Program-made: the position numbers and the translations under genes
Assembly: GCA_023228995.1 (NCBI GenBank)
Contig: JALOAD010000023.1
Coordinates: 1-54,569, forward strand
Direction of reading: 5' to 3'
Source of the DNA: JALOAD01 sp023228995 [NCBI: Candidatus Muiribacterium halophilum]
Lineage (GTDB): Bacteria; Muiribacteriota; Muiribacteriia; Muiribacteriales
DNA length: 54,569 nucleotides
In this document: piece after piece, positions 26,960 through 36,046 of the stretch
How the letters are laid out: each line of letters starts with the position of its first letter
Position numbering within the stretch: position 1 is the first letter of the stretch
The notes under the pieces: model-generated
Databases searched by the model: none
What the model saw: only the letters and a program-made list of their open reading frames with translations
What the model was told of the DNA's origin: nothing

Positions 26960-27451
26960 ATGAAAAAGTTTTTATTTATTTTAGGCTTTATTCTTAGTTT
27001 TTTAGCTTACAGTATTGTAATAAGTGCTGAAGAAATCAATCTTGAAAAAAAAGTTTTAAAAATATTAAAAGTTAAATCTCACAAATCATTCGAAATAGAT
27101 ACTATAGGCAATTGTTATTTAGCAGGAGTAAGCGGTCCAAAATTTTCAGATGAAATATTTGCTAAAGCTATGATTGAAGTCAATAAATTTATTGACGATA
27201 ACAAAAATACCGATGGTACTAATAACTTATTAATTGAAAAAGATGTTTCAGTAAACAAAAATGGTAAAACAAGAACATCATTTTATGTTATTATACAAGG
27301 AAAAAATGGAATGTCATTAAATGAATATCTTGTAAGTCGTGGTATTTGTTATACAAATAAACACACTGAAAAATATTTTGATAAAGAAAAAACAAAAAAA
27401 CTTGAAGACAATGCAAAACAAGCTAAACTTTATAAATGGAGCGACAAATAA
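26960..27451 (+). CDS. Secreted SNase-like (thermonuclease-fold) protein, probably non-catalytic
   Basis: A 163-residue protein with a signal peptide (about 1-22, ending SAEE). The mature part resembles the staphylococcal-nuclease OB fold: a strand-turn segment CYLAGVSGPKFSDEIF, a helix, a NKNGKTRTSFYVII hairpin and the C-terminal pattern SLNEYLVSRGICYTNK followed by an alpha helix ending AKLYKWSDK. The residues expected for catalysis are replaced: the VDTPE-type segment reads VSGPK, and the first active-site arginine position is occupied by Tyr. It is therefore probably a binding protein. The start at 26960 has GGAGG seven bases upstream; TATAAT at 26931-26936 is a likely -10 box. Confidence 0.65.
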   Translation: MKKFLFILGFILSFLAYSIVISAEEINLEKKVLKILKVKSHKSFEIDTIGNCYLAGVSGPKFSDEIFAKAMIEVNKFIDDNKNTDGTNNLLIEKDVSVNKNGKTRTSFYVIIQGKNGMSLNEYLVSRGICYTNKHTEKYFDKEKTKKLEDNAKQAKLYKWSDK

Positions 27452-27473
27452 TTAATTAAGGACTTTTATTATA

Positions 27474-28319
27474 ATGATAGTAAAATGTTTTGGAGCTAGA
27501 GGTTCAATACCAGTATCTGGTGCTGAATTTGATGAAATAGGCGGAAACACTACATGTGTTGAGGTTATTTCGGATAATGATAGAATAATTATTGATGCTG
27601 GAAGTGGTATTATAAAAATCGGCGATAATTATTGTAACGAAAAAATCAAAAATATTAATTTATTTATTACACATTATCATTTTGATCACATTATAGGACT
27701 TCCATTTTTTAGACCAATGTTTAATTCAGATTACAAAATAAATATATTTGGTCCTTCTTATAAAGGTAAAAAAGTTGAAGATATTATCAAAAATATTATA
27801 TTTCCACCTGCTTTCCCAGTCGATTTCAAAAGACTTTTAAAAAATAAAAGATTTACTTTCAAAACATTAGAACCAGGTGAAGAATTTAATATTGGCGAAA
27901 TCAAAATTGAAACTATAAGTCTAAGTCATCCTAATGGCGGGCTTGGTTATAAATTTATAAATAATAACAAAAAATTTGTATTTCTTACAGATAATGAACT
28001 TGATTTTAAACACAAATCTGGTTGTTCATTTAAGGAATATTGTGATTTTTCAAAAAACGCAGATCTTCTTATACATGATTCGGAATTTCTTGAAAAAGAG
28101 TATAAAGCATCTAAATCATGGGGTCATTCTTTGTTCACCTCAGCACTTGATTTAGCTCATTGTTCAAAAGTTAAACATTTTGGACTTTTCCATCATAACA
28201 AGTGTAGAAGCGATTCAGATGTAACAAAAATGATTCAGGATAGTATAGATTATATGAATAAAAACAATATGAATTTTCAAATTTCTGCAATTTCTCAGAA
28301 TTTTGAATTTGAGATTTAA
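27474..28319 (+). CDS. MBL-fold metallohydrolase (GARGSIP subfamily)
   Basis: A 281-residue metallo-beta-lactamase-fold hydrolase. The N-terminus FGARGSIPVSGAEFDEIGGN is typical of an MBL subfamily often found beside signalling genes. The dinuclear metal motif is THYHFDHIIGLPFF, further ligands are probably in LSHPNGG, LTDNELD and HDSEFLE, and the C-terminal His is in FHHNKC. A phosphodiesterase activity on a nucleotide is possible from the family, but the substrate is not established. It ends 13 bp before the GAF/HD-GYP gene, so the two probably form a signalling operon. Confidence 0.85.
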   Translation: MIVKCFGARGSIPVSGAEFDEIGGNTTCVEVISDNDRIIIDAGSGIIKIGDNYCNEKIKNINLFITHYHFDHIIGLPFFRPMFNSDYKINIFGPSYKGKKVEDIIKNIIFPPAFPVDFKRLLKNKRFTFKTLEPGEEFNIGEIKIETISLSHPNGGLGYKFINNNKKFVFLTDNELDFKHKSGCSFKEYCDFSKNADLLIHDSEFLEKEYKASKSWGHSLFTSALDLAHCSKVKHFGLFHHNKCRSDSDVTKMIQDSIDYMNKNNMNFQISAISQNFEFEI

Positions 28320-28332
28320 TCGGAGGATAATA

Positions 28333-29550
28333 GTGAGTAGAGAACTAGCAACGATAAAACAAATTCTTCACATTGTTGAAGAATTAGGTCATATAAAAGA
28401 TCTTGATTCTCTTTTGGATAGAATTCTTAAAGAAGCAAGAAACCTTACAAATGCTGATGCAGGGTCTATTTACCTAGTTGAAGGTGATAAACTTAATTTT
28501 AGCTTTGTTCAAAACGATACTTTATTTAAAGATGATGGAACGAGTAAATATTTTTATTCTGATAAAAAAATGGAACTCAATCAAAAATCAATGGCTGGTT
28601 ATGTTGCAATCACTGGCAAAACACTTCTTATAGATGATGCTTACAATATTCCTGAAGATGTTCCTTTTACTTTTAACACTTCTTTTGATAAATCGGCTAA
28701 TTACAAGACAACATCTATTCTTGCTGCTCCACTTAAAACCAGTGCTGATAAAATAATCGGAGTTATTCAAATAATCAATGCTAAAAATAATAAGGGTGAA
28801 GTAATTAAATTTACAGAAAACAATAAAATATATGTTAATTATTTTGCAACAAATGCTGCTGTAGCAATTGAAAGAACTTTACTTACAAGAGAATTAATAC
28901 TTAGAATGCTTAAAATGTCTGAATTAAGAGATCCAAAAGAAACCGGAGCACATGTTAACAGGGTTGGTGCTTATTCAGCAGAGCTATATGAAGCATGGGC
29001 TAATAAAAAAGAAATCGGGAAAAAAGAAATTAAAAGTACAAAAGACTTAGTAAGACTTGCTTCAATGCTTCATGATGTAGGTAAAGTCGCAATATCTGAT
29101 CTTATACTAAAAAAACCTGCTAAACTTACTCAAGATGAATTTGAAATTATGAAATATCATACTATTTTTGGTGCTATATTATTTAAAGATCCTAAATCAG
29201 AAATGGATAGACTTTCCACTGAGATTGCTTTAAATCATCACGAAAAATGGGATGGAACTGGTTATCCTGGATTTGTTGATGGTAATATATTTGAAGATGA
29301 AATAGAAGATATAAAAATGGGACCAGGTAAAAAAGGTGAAGAAATTCCTCTTTATGGAAGAATTTGTGCTATAGCTGATGTTTATGATGCTCTTATTTCA
29401 AGAAGAGTTTATAAAGATGCTTGGGATGAAAATGAAGTTCTTGACCATTTTAAAGAACAGTCTGGCAAACATTTTGATCCTGAACTTGTTGAGCTTTTCT
29501 TCTCTATATATGAAACTATAAAAGCAATCAGAAATAAATTTAGAGATTAA
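28333..29550 (+). CDS. GAF and HD-GYP domain protein (putative cyclic-di-GMP phosphodiesterase)
   Basis: A 405-residue cytosolic signalling protein. An N-terminal GAF domain (about 12-175, DLDSLLDRILKEARNLTNAD) probably senses a small ligand. The C-terminal HD-GYP domain has the metal-binding residues: H in ETGAHVNRVGAYSAEL, HD in MLHDVGKVAISD, and NHHEKWDGTGYPG. HD-GYP enzymes degrade cyclic-di-GMP (some degrade cGAMP). The GTG at 28333 is chosen as start because CGGAGGA lies six bases upstream, just after the stop of the MBL gene. An upstream ATG at 28303 would overlap that gene and lacks a ribosome site. Confidence 0.9.
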   Translation: MSRELATIKQILHIVEELGHIKDLDSLLDRILKEARNLTNADAGSIYLVEGDKLNFSFVQNDTLFKDDGTSKYFYSDKKMELNQKSMAGYVAITGKTLLIDDAYNIPEDVPFTFNTSFDKSANYKTTSILAAPLKTSADKIIGVIQIINAKNNKGEVIKFTENNKIYVNYFATNAAVAIERTLLTRELILRMLKMSELRDPKETGAHVNRVGAYSAELYEAWANKKEIGKKEIKSTKDLVRLASMLHDVGKVAISDLILKKPAKLTQDEFEIMKYHTIFGAILFKDPKSEMDRLSTEIALNHHEKWDGTGYPGFVDGNIFEDEIEDIKMGPGKKGEEIPLYGRICAIADVYDALISRRVYKDAWDENEVLDHFKEQSGKHFDPELVELFFSIYETIKAIRNKFRD

Positions 29551-29769
29551 TCGCTTAAAAAGTTGGTGCATGAATGCACGATGTTGTTGAAACTTAAAAA
29601 TACAAAATTTCAACAAGATTTTTCGCTATGCTCACAATGTAGTTTTACAAGTAAAACTAGGTTTAAAACTTGAGCAAAGCTCAAAAACGCTGACTTATCA
29701 GCAATCTATGCTGAAGTCATAATATGTCAAAGCATATATCTTGGCGAAGCCAATATCGATTTAAAAAGT
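29551..29769. repeat. Array of at least seven short hairpins between convergent genes
   Basis: This gap between convergent genes is nearly filled by separate, unrelated inverted repeats: GTGCAT-GA-ATGCAC (29566-29579); TTGTTGAAA...TTTCAACAA (29584-29616); TAGTTTTAC-AA-GTAAAACTA (29640-29659); TTGAGC-AAA-GCTCAA (29670-29684); GCTGA-CTTA-TCAGC (29689-29702), which can also pair as CAGCA/TGCTG plus GACTT/AAGTC; ATATG-N6-CATAT (29722-29737); TTGGC-GAA-GCCAA (29741-29753). None has a clear T run. No protein-coding potential was seen. Confidence 0.8.
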
Positions 29770-31911
29770 TTATTCAAAAAAATTCAATTCATTTTTGAGT
29801 TTTTCAAGATCTGTTTTTTCTTCTATTTTTTTATTAAATACTTTTTTATCTTTATTAAACATTGTATTTATATTATTATCTTTTTTGAAAAACATATCAA
29901 ATTCCTCAGTATCTACAATATCATCAAAAGAATCTATATTTGGATCGTGAAAGTTACATATCATCTTAGGTTCTGTACCTTTATGAAAATATGTATCTAT
30001 TGTAAATTGACAATCTTCAGAAGCTATTAGACCTGATTCTCTGCAAATTTTAATATTAACAACATTTTCTGACTGTTTAAACTGTTCACTTGGAAATCTT
30101 TCAGGAAATTTTTTTAAAATTCTCTCCATTACATTTTTTACTAAAGGAGCTGTTATTCTACCACCAGAAGCATGTTGTCCAATTTCCTTAGGCATATCAT
30201 AACCTAAATATGACATTACAACCAAGTTTGGAGTATAACCACAAAACCATGCATTTGTAAAATCATCCGTTGTACCAGTCTTACCAGCAATATTATAACC
30301 TTTTATTTTAGCTCTCGTTCCTGAACCTAAATTAACTACTTCTTCAAGAACATTATTTAATATACAAATTGAATCAGCAGAAAAAACTTTTTTTGCATTA
30401 TAATTGTTTTTATCAAGTTCCATACCGTTCTGATCTTCAACTTTTAAAGTATCATACAAGTTTACTTTAACACCATTATTGGCAAAAACCGAATATGCTT
30501 GAGCAAGTTCAAACGGGGTAACACTATAAGCTCCTAATGCCAGAGAAAGAGTTCCTCTAAGATTAGATTGAATACCAAGAGCTTTTGAATTTGCTATAAC
30601 ATTCTTTGGTCCAACTTCTTTTAAAAGTTCTATTGCAATTATATTATAAGAATTAGCCAACGCTACCCTTAATATTACAGGACCATGATACCTACCTTCA
30701 TAATTTTGAGGTTGCCATATTGTTTGAGTCCATGGATCAAAATATTCTCTAGGTACATCTGAAAAAATCCTATTAGGAGGAATTCCATTATCAAAAGCTG
30801 TTAAATAAACTAAAGGTTTCATGAGAGAACCTGGTTGTCTTACAGCATTATAAGCTCTATTGAACTGATCTGATTGAGAAAAACCTTTACCGCCTACAAC
30901 CGCAAGGATTTTACCTGTTTTAGCCTCAATTACTAACATTCCACCGTTAAGATCAGGATATTCTTGAAAAATCTCATATTTTTCAAATTCTTCTTCTGCT
31001 ATTTTTTGTATTTCAGAATTTATAGTCGTATAAACTTTTAATCCACCAGTATTAACTGTATTTTGTCCATATTTCTGACTTAATCTTGGTAATAAAGTAG
31101 AGTATATAAAATACGGAGCAATTGAAGTTGAGTTTTTTCTACCTTTGAGTTCTGGTTCAGAATTTATTGCTGTATTATAATTCTCTTCTGATATTTTACC
31201 ATCTTTATACATTTCTCTTAATACAATATTTCTTCTATTTATAGATCGTTCATAATTTCTTAATGGATTATATGCTGTAGTCGCATTTATTACACCAGCA
31301 AGAAGTGCTGCTTCAGCAATATCCAAATCTTTTGCATGTTTCCTAAAATAAACATTTGCTGCAGATTCAATACCATATGTACCTTCACCAAATGAAACTT
31401 CATTTAAAAATAATACTAAAATCTCATCTTTTGTAAATTGTTTTTCAAGTTTAAAAGCAAGTAAAATTTCTTTTATTTTTCTAGATATTCTTTTTTCTAA
31501 ATTTAAAAATGCATTTCTTGCAAGAAGCTGTGTTATTGTGCTACCGCCTTGTATAAGACTTCCATGTTGAACATCTACTATAAATGATTTTATTATTCTT
31601 TTTATATCAATTCCATAATGTTGATAAAATCTTTTATCTTCAATTGATATAAGGGCTTGAACTACATAAGGGGAAATTTCATTTAATCCAACTTTTCTAG
31701 TTCTATTTTCATCTTTGAATAATTCAAGTATAAGCTTTCCATTTTCATCAAATATTTTTGAATTTACAGATTGCTCATAAGATTCAAGACTAATATAAGG
31801 TAATTGTCTATAGAATGAATATATAATACCAGCTCCAATACTAAAAGATATTGAAAACAATACTACAAAAACAATTAAAGATCTAAAGAGGAATTTATTT
31901 AATTTTTTCAT
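29770..31911 (-). CDS. Class A penicillin-binding protein (PBP1A-type)
   Basis: A 713-residue bifunctional murein synthase. TM anchor at about 8-30; GT51 transglycosylase with the catalytic-Glu motif ISIEDKRFYQHYGIDIKR and GGSTITQLLARN (about 90-135) and KIKEILLAFKLE; transpeptidase domain with GSLMKPLVY (active Ser of SxxK, about 370), SYN (about 430) and KTGTT (about 545). It polymerises and crosslinks peptidoglycan in the periplasm. A low-complexity Asp/Lys/Asn C-terminal tail follows. The ATG has no ribosome site and lies eight bases after TATTAT, so the leader is at most two nucleotides. Confidence 0.95.
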   Translation of the reverse strand: MKKLNKFLFRSLIVFVVLFSISFSIGAGIIYSFYRQLPYISLESYEQSVNSKIFDENGKLILELFKDENRTRKVGLNEISPYVVQALISIEDKRFYQHYGIDIKRIIKSFIVDVQHGSLIQGGSTITQLLARNAFLNLEKRISRKIKEILLAFKLEKQFTKDEILVLFLNEVSFGEGTYGIESAANVYFRKHAKDLDIAEAALLAGVINATTAYNPLRNYERSINRRNIVLREMYKDGKISEENYNTAINSEPELKGRKNSTSIAPYFIYSTLLPRLSQKYGQNTVNTGGLKVYTTINSEIQKIAEEEFEKYEIFQEYPDLNGGMLVIEAKTGKILAVVGGKGFSQSDQFNRAYNAVRQPGSLMKPLVYLTAFDNGIPPNRIFSDVPREYFDPWTQTIWQPQNYEGRYHGPVILRVALANSYNIIAIELLKEVGPKNVIANSKALGIQSNLRGTLSLALGAYSVTPFELAQAYSVFANNGVKVNLYDTLKVEDQNGMELDKNNYNAKKVFSADSICILNNVLEEVVNLGSGTRAKIKGYNIAGKTGTTDDFTNAWFCGYTPNLVVMSYLGYDMPKEIGQHASGGRITAPLVKNVMERILKKFPERFPSEQFKQSENVVNIKICRESGLIASEDCQFTIDTYFHKGTEPKMICNFHDPNIDSFDDIVDTEEFDMFFKKDNNINTMFNKDKKVFNKKIEEKTDLEKLKNELNFFE

Positions 31912-31919
31912 ATTTGTAT

Positions 31920-31948
31920 ATAATAAAATACTGTTGAAAGTATTTCAA
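31920..31948 (-). promoter_or_regulatory. Promoter giving a near-leaderless PBP1A mRNA
   Basis: On the minus strand TTGAAA (31943-31948), 17-bp spacer, TATTAT (31920-31925), then eight bases to the ATG at 31911. A dyad, CAAGTT-N6-AACTTG (31946-31963), overlaps the -35 box and is shared with the divergent queC upstream region. Confidence 0.55.
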
Positions 31949-32018
31949 GTTTAATTTAACTTGATTTATTACTTTTAATTAATTATCTTTTAATTTAAAT
32001 TAAAAATTGGAGAATTGT

Positions 32019-32705
32019 ATGAGAAAAAAAGCTTGCGTTTTACTATCAGGTGGACTTGATTCAGTAGTTTCAGCATTTTATACTCAAAAATATAAAGCAG
32101 CTGTTGAATTCTGTCTTTTTTTTGATTATGGACAAAAAGCTTTTATACAAGAAAAAAAAGCTTGTGAATACTATGCAAATTTATTAAATGCTAAGCTTTA
32201 TACTATAAAATTACCATTCTTAAAAGAAATAACAGGAACTGCTCTCGTTAACACACACTCCGTCCCGTCAATAGATTTAAATGATCTTCAAGATAATTCA
32301 ATAACTACACAAAGTATGCTTGATGTATGGGTTCCAAATAGAAATGGATTGTTTTTAAATATTGCTGGAAGTTTTGCTGATTCAAAAAATATAGATTTCA
32401 TTATAGCTGGATTCAACAAAGAAGAAGCTCAGACTTTTAAAGATAATTCTAAATCCTTTATAAATAGCATTAATAAATGCTTTAAATTTTCTACGCTTAT
32501 ATCACCAACAGTATATTCACCTTTTTATTCTAAAGATAAATCTTATATGATAAAAACTGCATTAAAACTCAATATACCTTTAAACAGGTTATATTCATGT
32601 TATAATGGTTATAAAAAAATGTGCGGAATCTGTGAAAGCTGCGTTAGACTCAAAAGAGCTTTAAGTAATAACGATATAGCTTTCAACCATTATTTTGAAA
32701 TTTAA
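32019..32705 (+). CDS. queC: 7-cyano-7-deazaguanine synthase QueC
   Basis: A 228-residue ATP-dependent enzyme making preQ0 from carboxy-deazaguanine on the way to queuosine. The PP-loop ATPase motif LLSGGLDSVVSAF is at the N-terminus, VPNRNGLFLNIA in the middle, and a zinc site near the C-terminus is formed by SCYNGYKKMCGICESC. GGAG precedes the ATG at 32019; an in-frame TTG 12 bases upstream is part of that ribosome site. No other queuosine genes are adjacent. I looked for a preQ1 riboswitch in the leader and did not find one. Confidence 0.93.
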   Translation: MRKKACVLLSGGLDSVVSAFYTQKYKAAVEFCLFFDYGQKAFIQEKKACEYYANLLNAKLYTIKLPFLKEITGTALVNTHSVPSIDLNDLQDNSITTQSMLDVWVPNRNGLFLNIAGSFADSKNIDFIIAGFNKEEAQTFKDNSKSFINSINKCFKFSTLISPTVYSPFYSKDKSYMIKTALKLNIPLNRLYSCYNGYKKMCGICESCVRLKRALSNNDIAFNHYFEI

Positions 32706-32720
32706 AATTAAATTATATTT

Positions 32721-32909
32721 TTAAATAAATACTGAAACTTTTAAATCAACTCTAAATTCCTTTCTTCCGTTTTCTTTGTTAATTCCTCTCATTTTTTCAC
32801 TATATCTTTGAACTCTATGACCTTTGTCTGAAAGATTTTTTAAAGCATTGTCGGTAGCTGTCTGATAATCCTTAGATGAAACTCCTGTAATATCAACTAC
32901 TCTTAACAT
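32721..32909 (-). CDS. Dodecin-like small protein
   Basis: A 62-residue protein resembling the dodecin family of flavin-binding dodecamers: VDITGVSSKDYQTATDNALK followed by a strand ending FRVDLKVSVFI, the beta-alpha-beta-beta pattern of that family (usual length about 65-70). A flavin-storage role is known for true dodecins and only inferred here. GGAGG precedes the ATG. It converges with queC, with 15 bp between the two stops. Confidence 0.65.
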   Translation of the reverse strand: MLRVVDITGVSSKDYQTATDNALKNLSDKGHRVQRYSEKMRGINKENGRKEFRVDLKVSVFI

Positions 32910-32982
32910 AATGCCTCCTATATTTTTGTATTAATATCTAACAATATATCGACGATATATTTACAAAACTTTAAGCTTTGGT

Positions 32983-35900
32983 TTAACTTCCTGCTATCTC
33001 AAGCAAATTAATTTTATTAGAATAATATATTAATGATTTAAAAAAACCGTTAATTTCAATAATATTTGAAGATTTTTCAATAATAATGCTATTTTCAGAG
33101 TTTACTTCAATTATATTTACAGAATCATTTATATTGTAAACAAAATGTATATTATTATACTCACCATAATATAAAACAAAATTATTATTAAAATCTTTTT
33201 TTGCATATATAAAATTATTTGAAATACTATTATTTACGAGAGATATTCCTATAATATCTTTCTTATAAACAAAATCTAAAGAATCAATATAAAAAATATA
33301 ATATTTGCCTGTATTATCAAAAATCTGAATAAAATCTTTAACATTTGGAGCGATTATTATTTCTTCAAGCAATCTACTATCTAAATTTAAGCTATAAAGA
33401 GTTCCAGCATTATCCAATGGATTACTTTTTTTCATAAATAAAAGCAAAGGTTCATTGTAATCTGATAATATTATATTTGTATTATATAAAAATTCTGTAG
33501 GTAAAAGGTCAATTTTTAAAAAATTCGCTCCATTATCAATATTTGTTGTCCATATATTTGCAAATACATTATATTTACCAGAAACTAAATAACTCTTTGT
33601 AATTTCATTTTCTAAAAGTTCAGCATAAAAAGCCAACCAAACCGAATTGCCAATAACAGAAGCAGATAAAGACCTTCCATATTCATCTGATATAAAATTA
33701 TGTAATACATCTGATGACCATGAAACTCCATTCATCTTATAAACAGTTATTGAATGATTATAATAAGAAAAAATCACTGGAACTCCTGACACAATAACAA
33801 AATCCCATGAAGTTTTATAATATCCAGAATCAACATCTTCTTTATCAGTGAATCCTATTGTAACAATATCTGAAGCAATTTTATTTTTTATTGTAAAATA
33901 TTTTAAAGAATATTTTTCAGGATTATTAATACTATAAATACTCATTACAACATGAATACTCCCATCATCATGCTTTCTAATCTTAATGTCTGATGGATTA
34001 TAATTACAATCAATAATTGGACTAACAAAACTATTTTGAACTTTAAATGAAATTATCTGAAAAACTCCGTCCCCGTAAAGATCTTGAGGAGTTATTTTAA
34101 AATAAACATCTTTTACACCATTTATAAATTTACCTGTTTCCCATGTAAAAATATCATAGCCAGAATGTTGATTATAAAGAGTTTTAGTTGAAATATTATT
34201 ATATGTAATTCCATCTAAGCTATATTCATATTGAAATGTAGTATTTTCAAAATCTTTAGAATCAAAAGAATATTTAATATCAATATTCCCGATATTTACA
34301 TCATTTAACACTTCAACTGATAATATTTCTGGAAGAATATTGTTATGTATATTAACATTATTAACAATTATTTCATCAGAATCTTCATTATCAAAAACAA
34401 TTAATTTTAAACCTGCATTAGGAAAATCACCTTTTGTATAAATAAGAGTATTTATCTTTATAGAATTATTACCATTTTTTAATTCTGAAAAATTAATTTT
34501 TTTAATAAAATCCCATTCTTTAAGAGGATTTTTTCTCAAATAAATTTCAAACCCTAACTTATCAAGCTCATTATGATTAATATTTACACTTATTTCATGA
34601 GTATCATAATTTGTAACAACATTACAACTTATTATTTCTGGTGGAATATTTGCATCTTTTTGTAAATATATAGTTTCAGAACAAACTCCATTTGCATTAT
34701 TCTTTTTTTTAATTTCAAAGAAAAAATACCCATTATTTGGTAAAATATCTTCAAAATTTAATTTAATATCAAGAATATTATCCTTAATATCTGCTAAATA
34801 ATGATTTTTATCAATTAACACTGAATTTATTGAATTATTTAAATAAATTTCAATATCATTTTCTAAAATATCTTTGTAAATATTAACTTTTATATCAAGT
34901 TTAAATTTATTTATTAAAACAGGTTTTATTAAAACGGGTTTTATTAAAACTGGTTTTCCAAAATATATAAACTGGGAGTTTTTAATATTTCCTTGTTTAT
35001 CAAAAGCCGGAACATCATTACTATATTCAGCAACTTTAAAATCTCCATAAATAACATTAAATTCTAGTTTATTTATTGTATTTATAAAACTTTCATTATT
35101 TTTATACAATTTTTTTATTCTATTAACATATTGAAAAATAGCTGAATATCTAATTTTTTCATTAAAATCTAAAATTAAATCATTACTATCATAATTCAAA
35201 TAAAGCCATACAAAAGTTCCATTAACAAAATCTAAAATAGAAAATTTTATTTTATCTTTAAAATACAAACTATTTATTTCATCATCAACACAATTTAAAA
35301 CATTAAAAAACTCTTCTCTTGTAAAACTTTTTTTAACATAATCAAAAATATTAAAAAATAATTCCATAGTTTTATCCAAACTTAAAAATTCTTTTGTTAA
35401 AACAATATTTTCTTTTTGAATTTCCTTTAAAAAAAGCATAATAGAAGAATTCAAAACAGTTTTAATAAATATATCATTATTAAATGGTAGATTTACATCA
35501 AAATATTCAAACTGCTTATAAGGATTTTTAAGCATTTCTTCAATTGATATATTCAAACCTGTAGAATTAATTAAAAAAGCATAAACATCATTTAAACCAA
35601 CATTATTTTCAATCATGGAAGTAATAGGTGAAATCAAAACTTTCCTTTCAAAATCATAATAAAAACCTTTTAAATCATTCATAAGAGGAATTTTTAAAAA
35701 ATAATTAAGATTTTTGTTAATACAATATTCAGATATTTTGTAATTATCATAAGGAACTTTAAAACTATTATTATATATCAAACTTTTACTAAAAATTTCG
35801 TAAGAACAAACACTAAAAACTTCCCCAGAATCAAAAAATGGAAAATAAACAAAACCATCAACTGTTGAAAGATTTTCAGAATAAAAAACATTATTATCTT

Positions 35901-35994
35901 TTTTATCAGAAACACAACCAATAAAAAAAATAAAAATTAAAAAAACACATAATAATAATATTAAAAAATTATATTTAAAGAAATTATTTTTCAT
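32983..35994 (-). CDS. Very large lipoprotein, unknown function
   Basis: About 1003 residues with a lipoprotein signal (long hydrophobic run ending FFIGC, then VSDKK), so anchored to a membrane and probably facing the periplasm or outside. The first third is helical and Asn/Lys-rich. The middle (about 450-680) contains two or three beta-sandwich, FN3-like segments (PPEIISCNVVTNYDTHEISV and PEILSVEVLNDVNIGN). The last third has repeated beta strands with Trp/Tyr, compatible with a propeller-like domain. A tandem KPVLI x3 insertion lies at 34910-34954. No ribosome site is seen; ATGs at 36003 and 35994 are possible starts. I recognise no family. Confidence 0.75.
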   Translation of the reverse strand: MKNNFFKYNFLILLLCVFLIFIFFIGCVSDKKDNNVFYSENLSTVDGFVYFPFFDSGEVFSVCSYEIFSKSLIYNNSFKVPYDNYKISEYCINKNLNYFLKIPLMNDLKGFYYDFERKVLISPITSMIENNVGLNDVYAFLINSTGLNISIEEMLKNPYKQFEYFDVNLPFNNDIFIKTVLNSSIMLFLKEIQKENIVLTKEFLSLDKTMELFFNIFDYVKKSFTREEFFNVLNCVDDEINSLYFKDKIKFSILDFVNGTFVWLYLNYDSNDLILDFNEKIRYSAIFQYVNRIKKLYKNNESFINTINKLEFNVIYGDFKVAEYSNDVPAFDKQGNIKNSQFIYFGKPVLIKPVLIKPVLINKFKLDIKVNIYKDILENDIEIYLNNSINSVLIDKNHYLADIKDNILDIKLNFEDILPNNGYFFFEIKKKNNANGVCSETIYLQKDANIPPEIISCNVVTNYDTHEISVNINHNELDKLGFEIYLRKNPLKEWDFIKKINFSELKNGNNSIKINTLIYTKGDFPNAGLKLIVFDNEDSDEIIVNNVNIHNNILPEILSVEVLNDVNIGNIDIKYSFDSKDFENTTFQYEYSLDGITYNNISTKTLYNQHSGYDIFTWETGKFINGVKDVYFKITPQDLYGDGVFQIISFKVQNSFVSPIIDCNYNPSDIKIRKHDDGSIHVVMSIYSINNPEKYSLKYFTIKNKIASDIVTIGFTDKEDVDSGYYKTSWDFVIVSGVPVIFSYYNHSITVYKMNGVSWSSDVLHNFISDEYGRSLSASVIGNSVWLAFYAELLENEITKSYLVSGKYNVFANIWTTNIDNGANFLKIDLLPTEFLYNTNIILSDYNEPLLLFMKKSNPLDNAGTLYSLNLDSRLLEEIIIAPNVKDFIQIFDNTGKYYIFYIDSLDFVYKKDIIGISLVNNSISNNFIYAKKDFNNNFVLYYGEYNNIHFVYNINDSVNIIEVNSENSIIIEKSSNIIEINGFFKSLIYYSNKINLLEIAGS
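34910..34954 (-). repeat. In-frame 15-bp triplication encoding KPVLI x3
   Basis: TTTATTAAAACNGGT occurs three times in perfect 15-bp register (34910, 34925, 34940), differing only at the N (A, G, T on the plus strand). It adds ten residues to the giant lipoprotein and looks like a recent slippage event. Confidence 0.9.
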
Positions 35995-36046
35995 ACAAAA
36001 CATATCGGAAATCAATTCTATACATTAAAGTTTTTGTTAATAAAAC

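Noticed and set aside
31949-32018. preQ1 riboswitch in front of queC
   Set aside because: The leader is almost pure A/T and lacks the C-rich loop and A-rich tail expected of preQ1 aptamers. Only a small dyad is visible.
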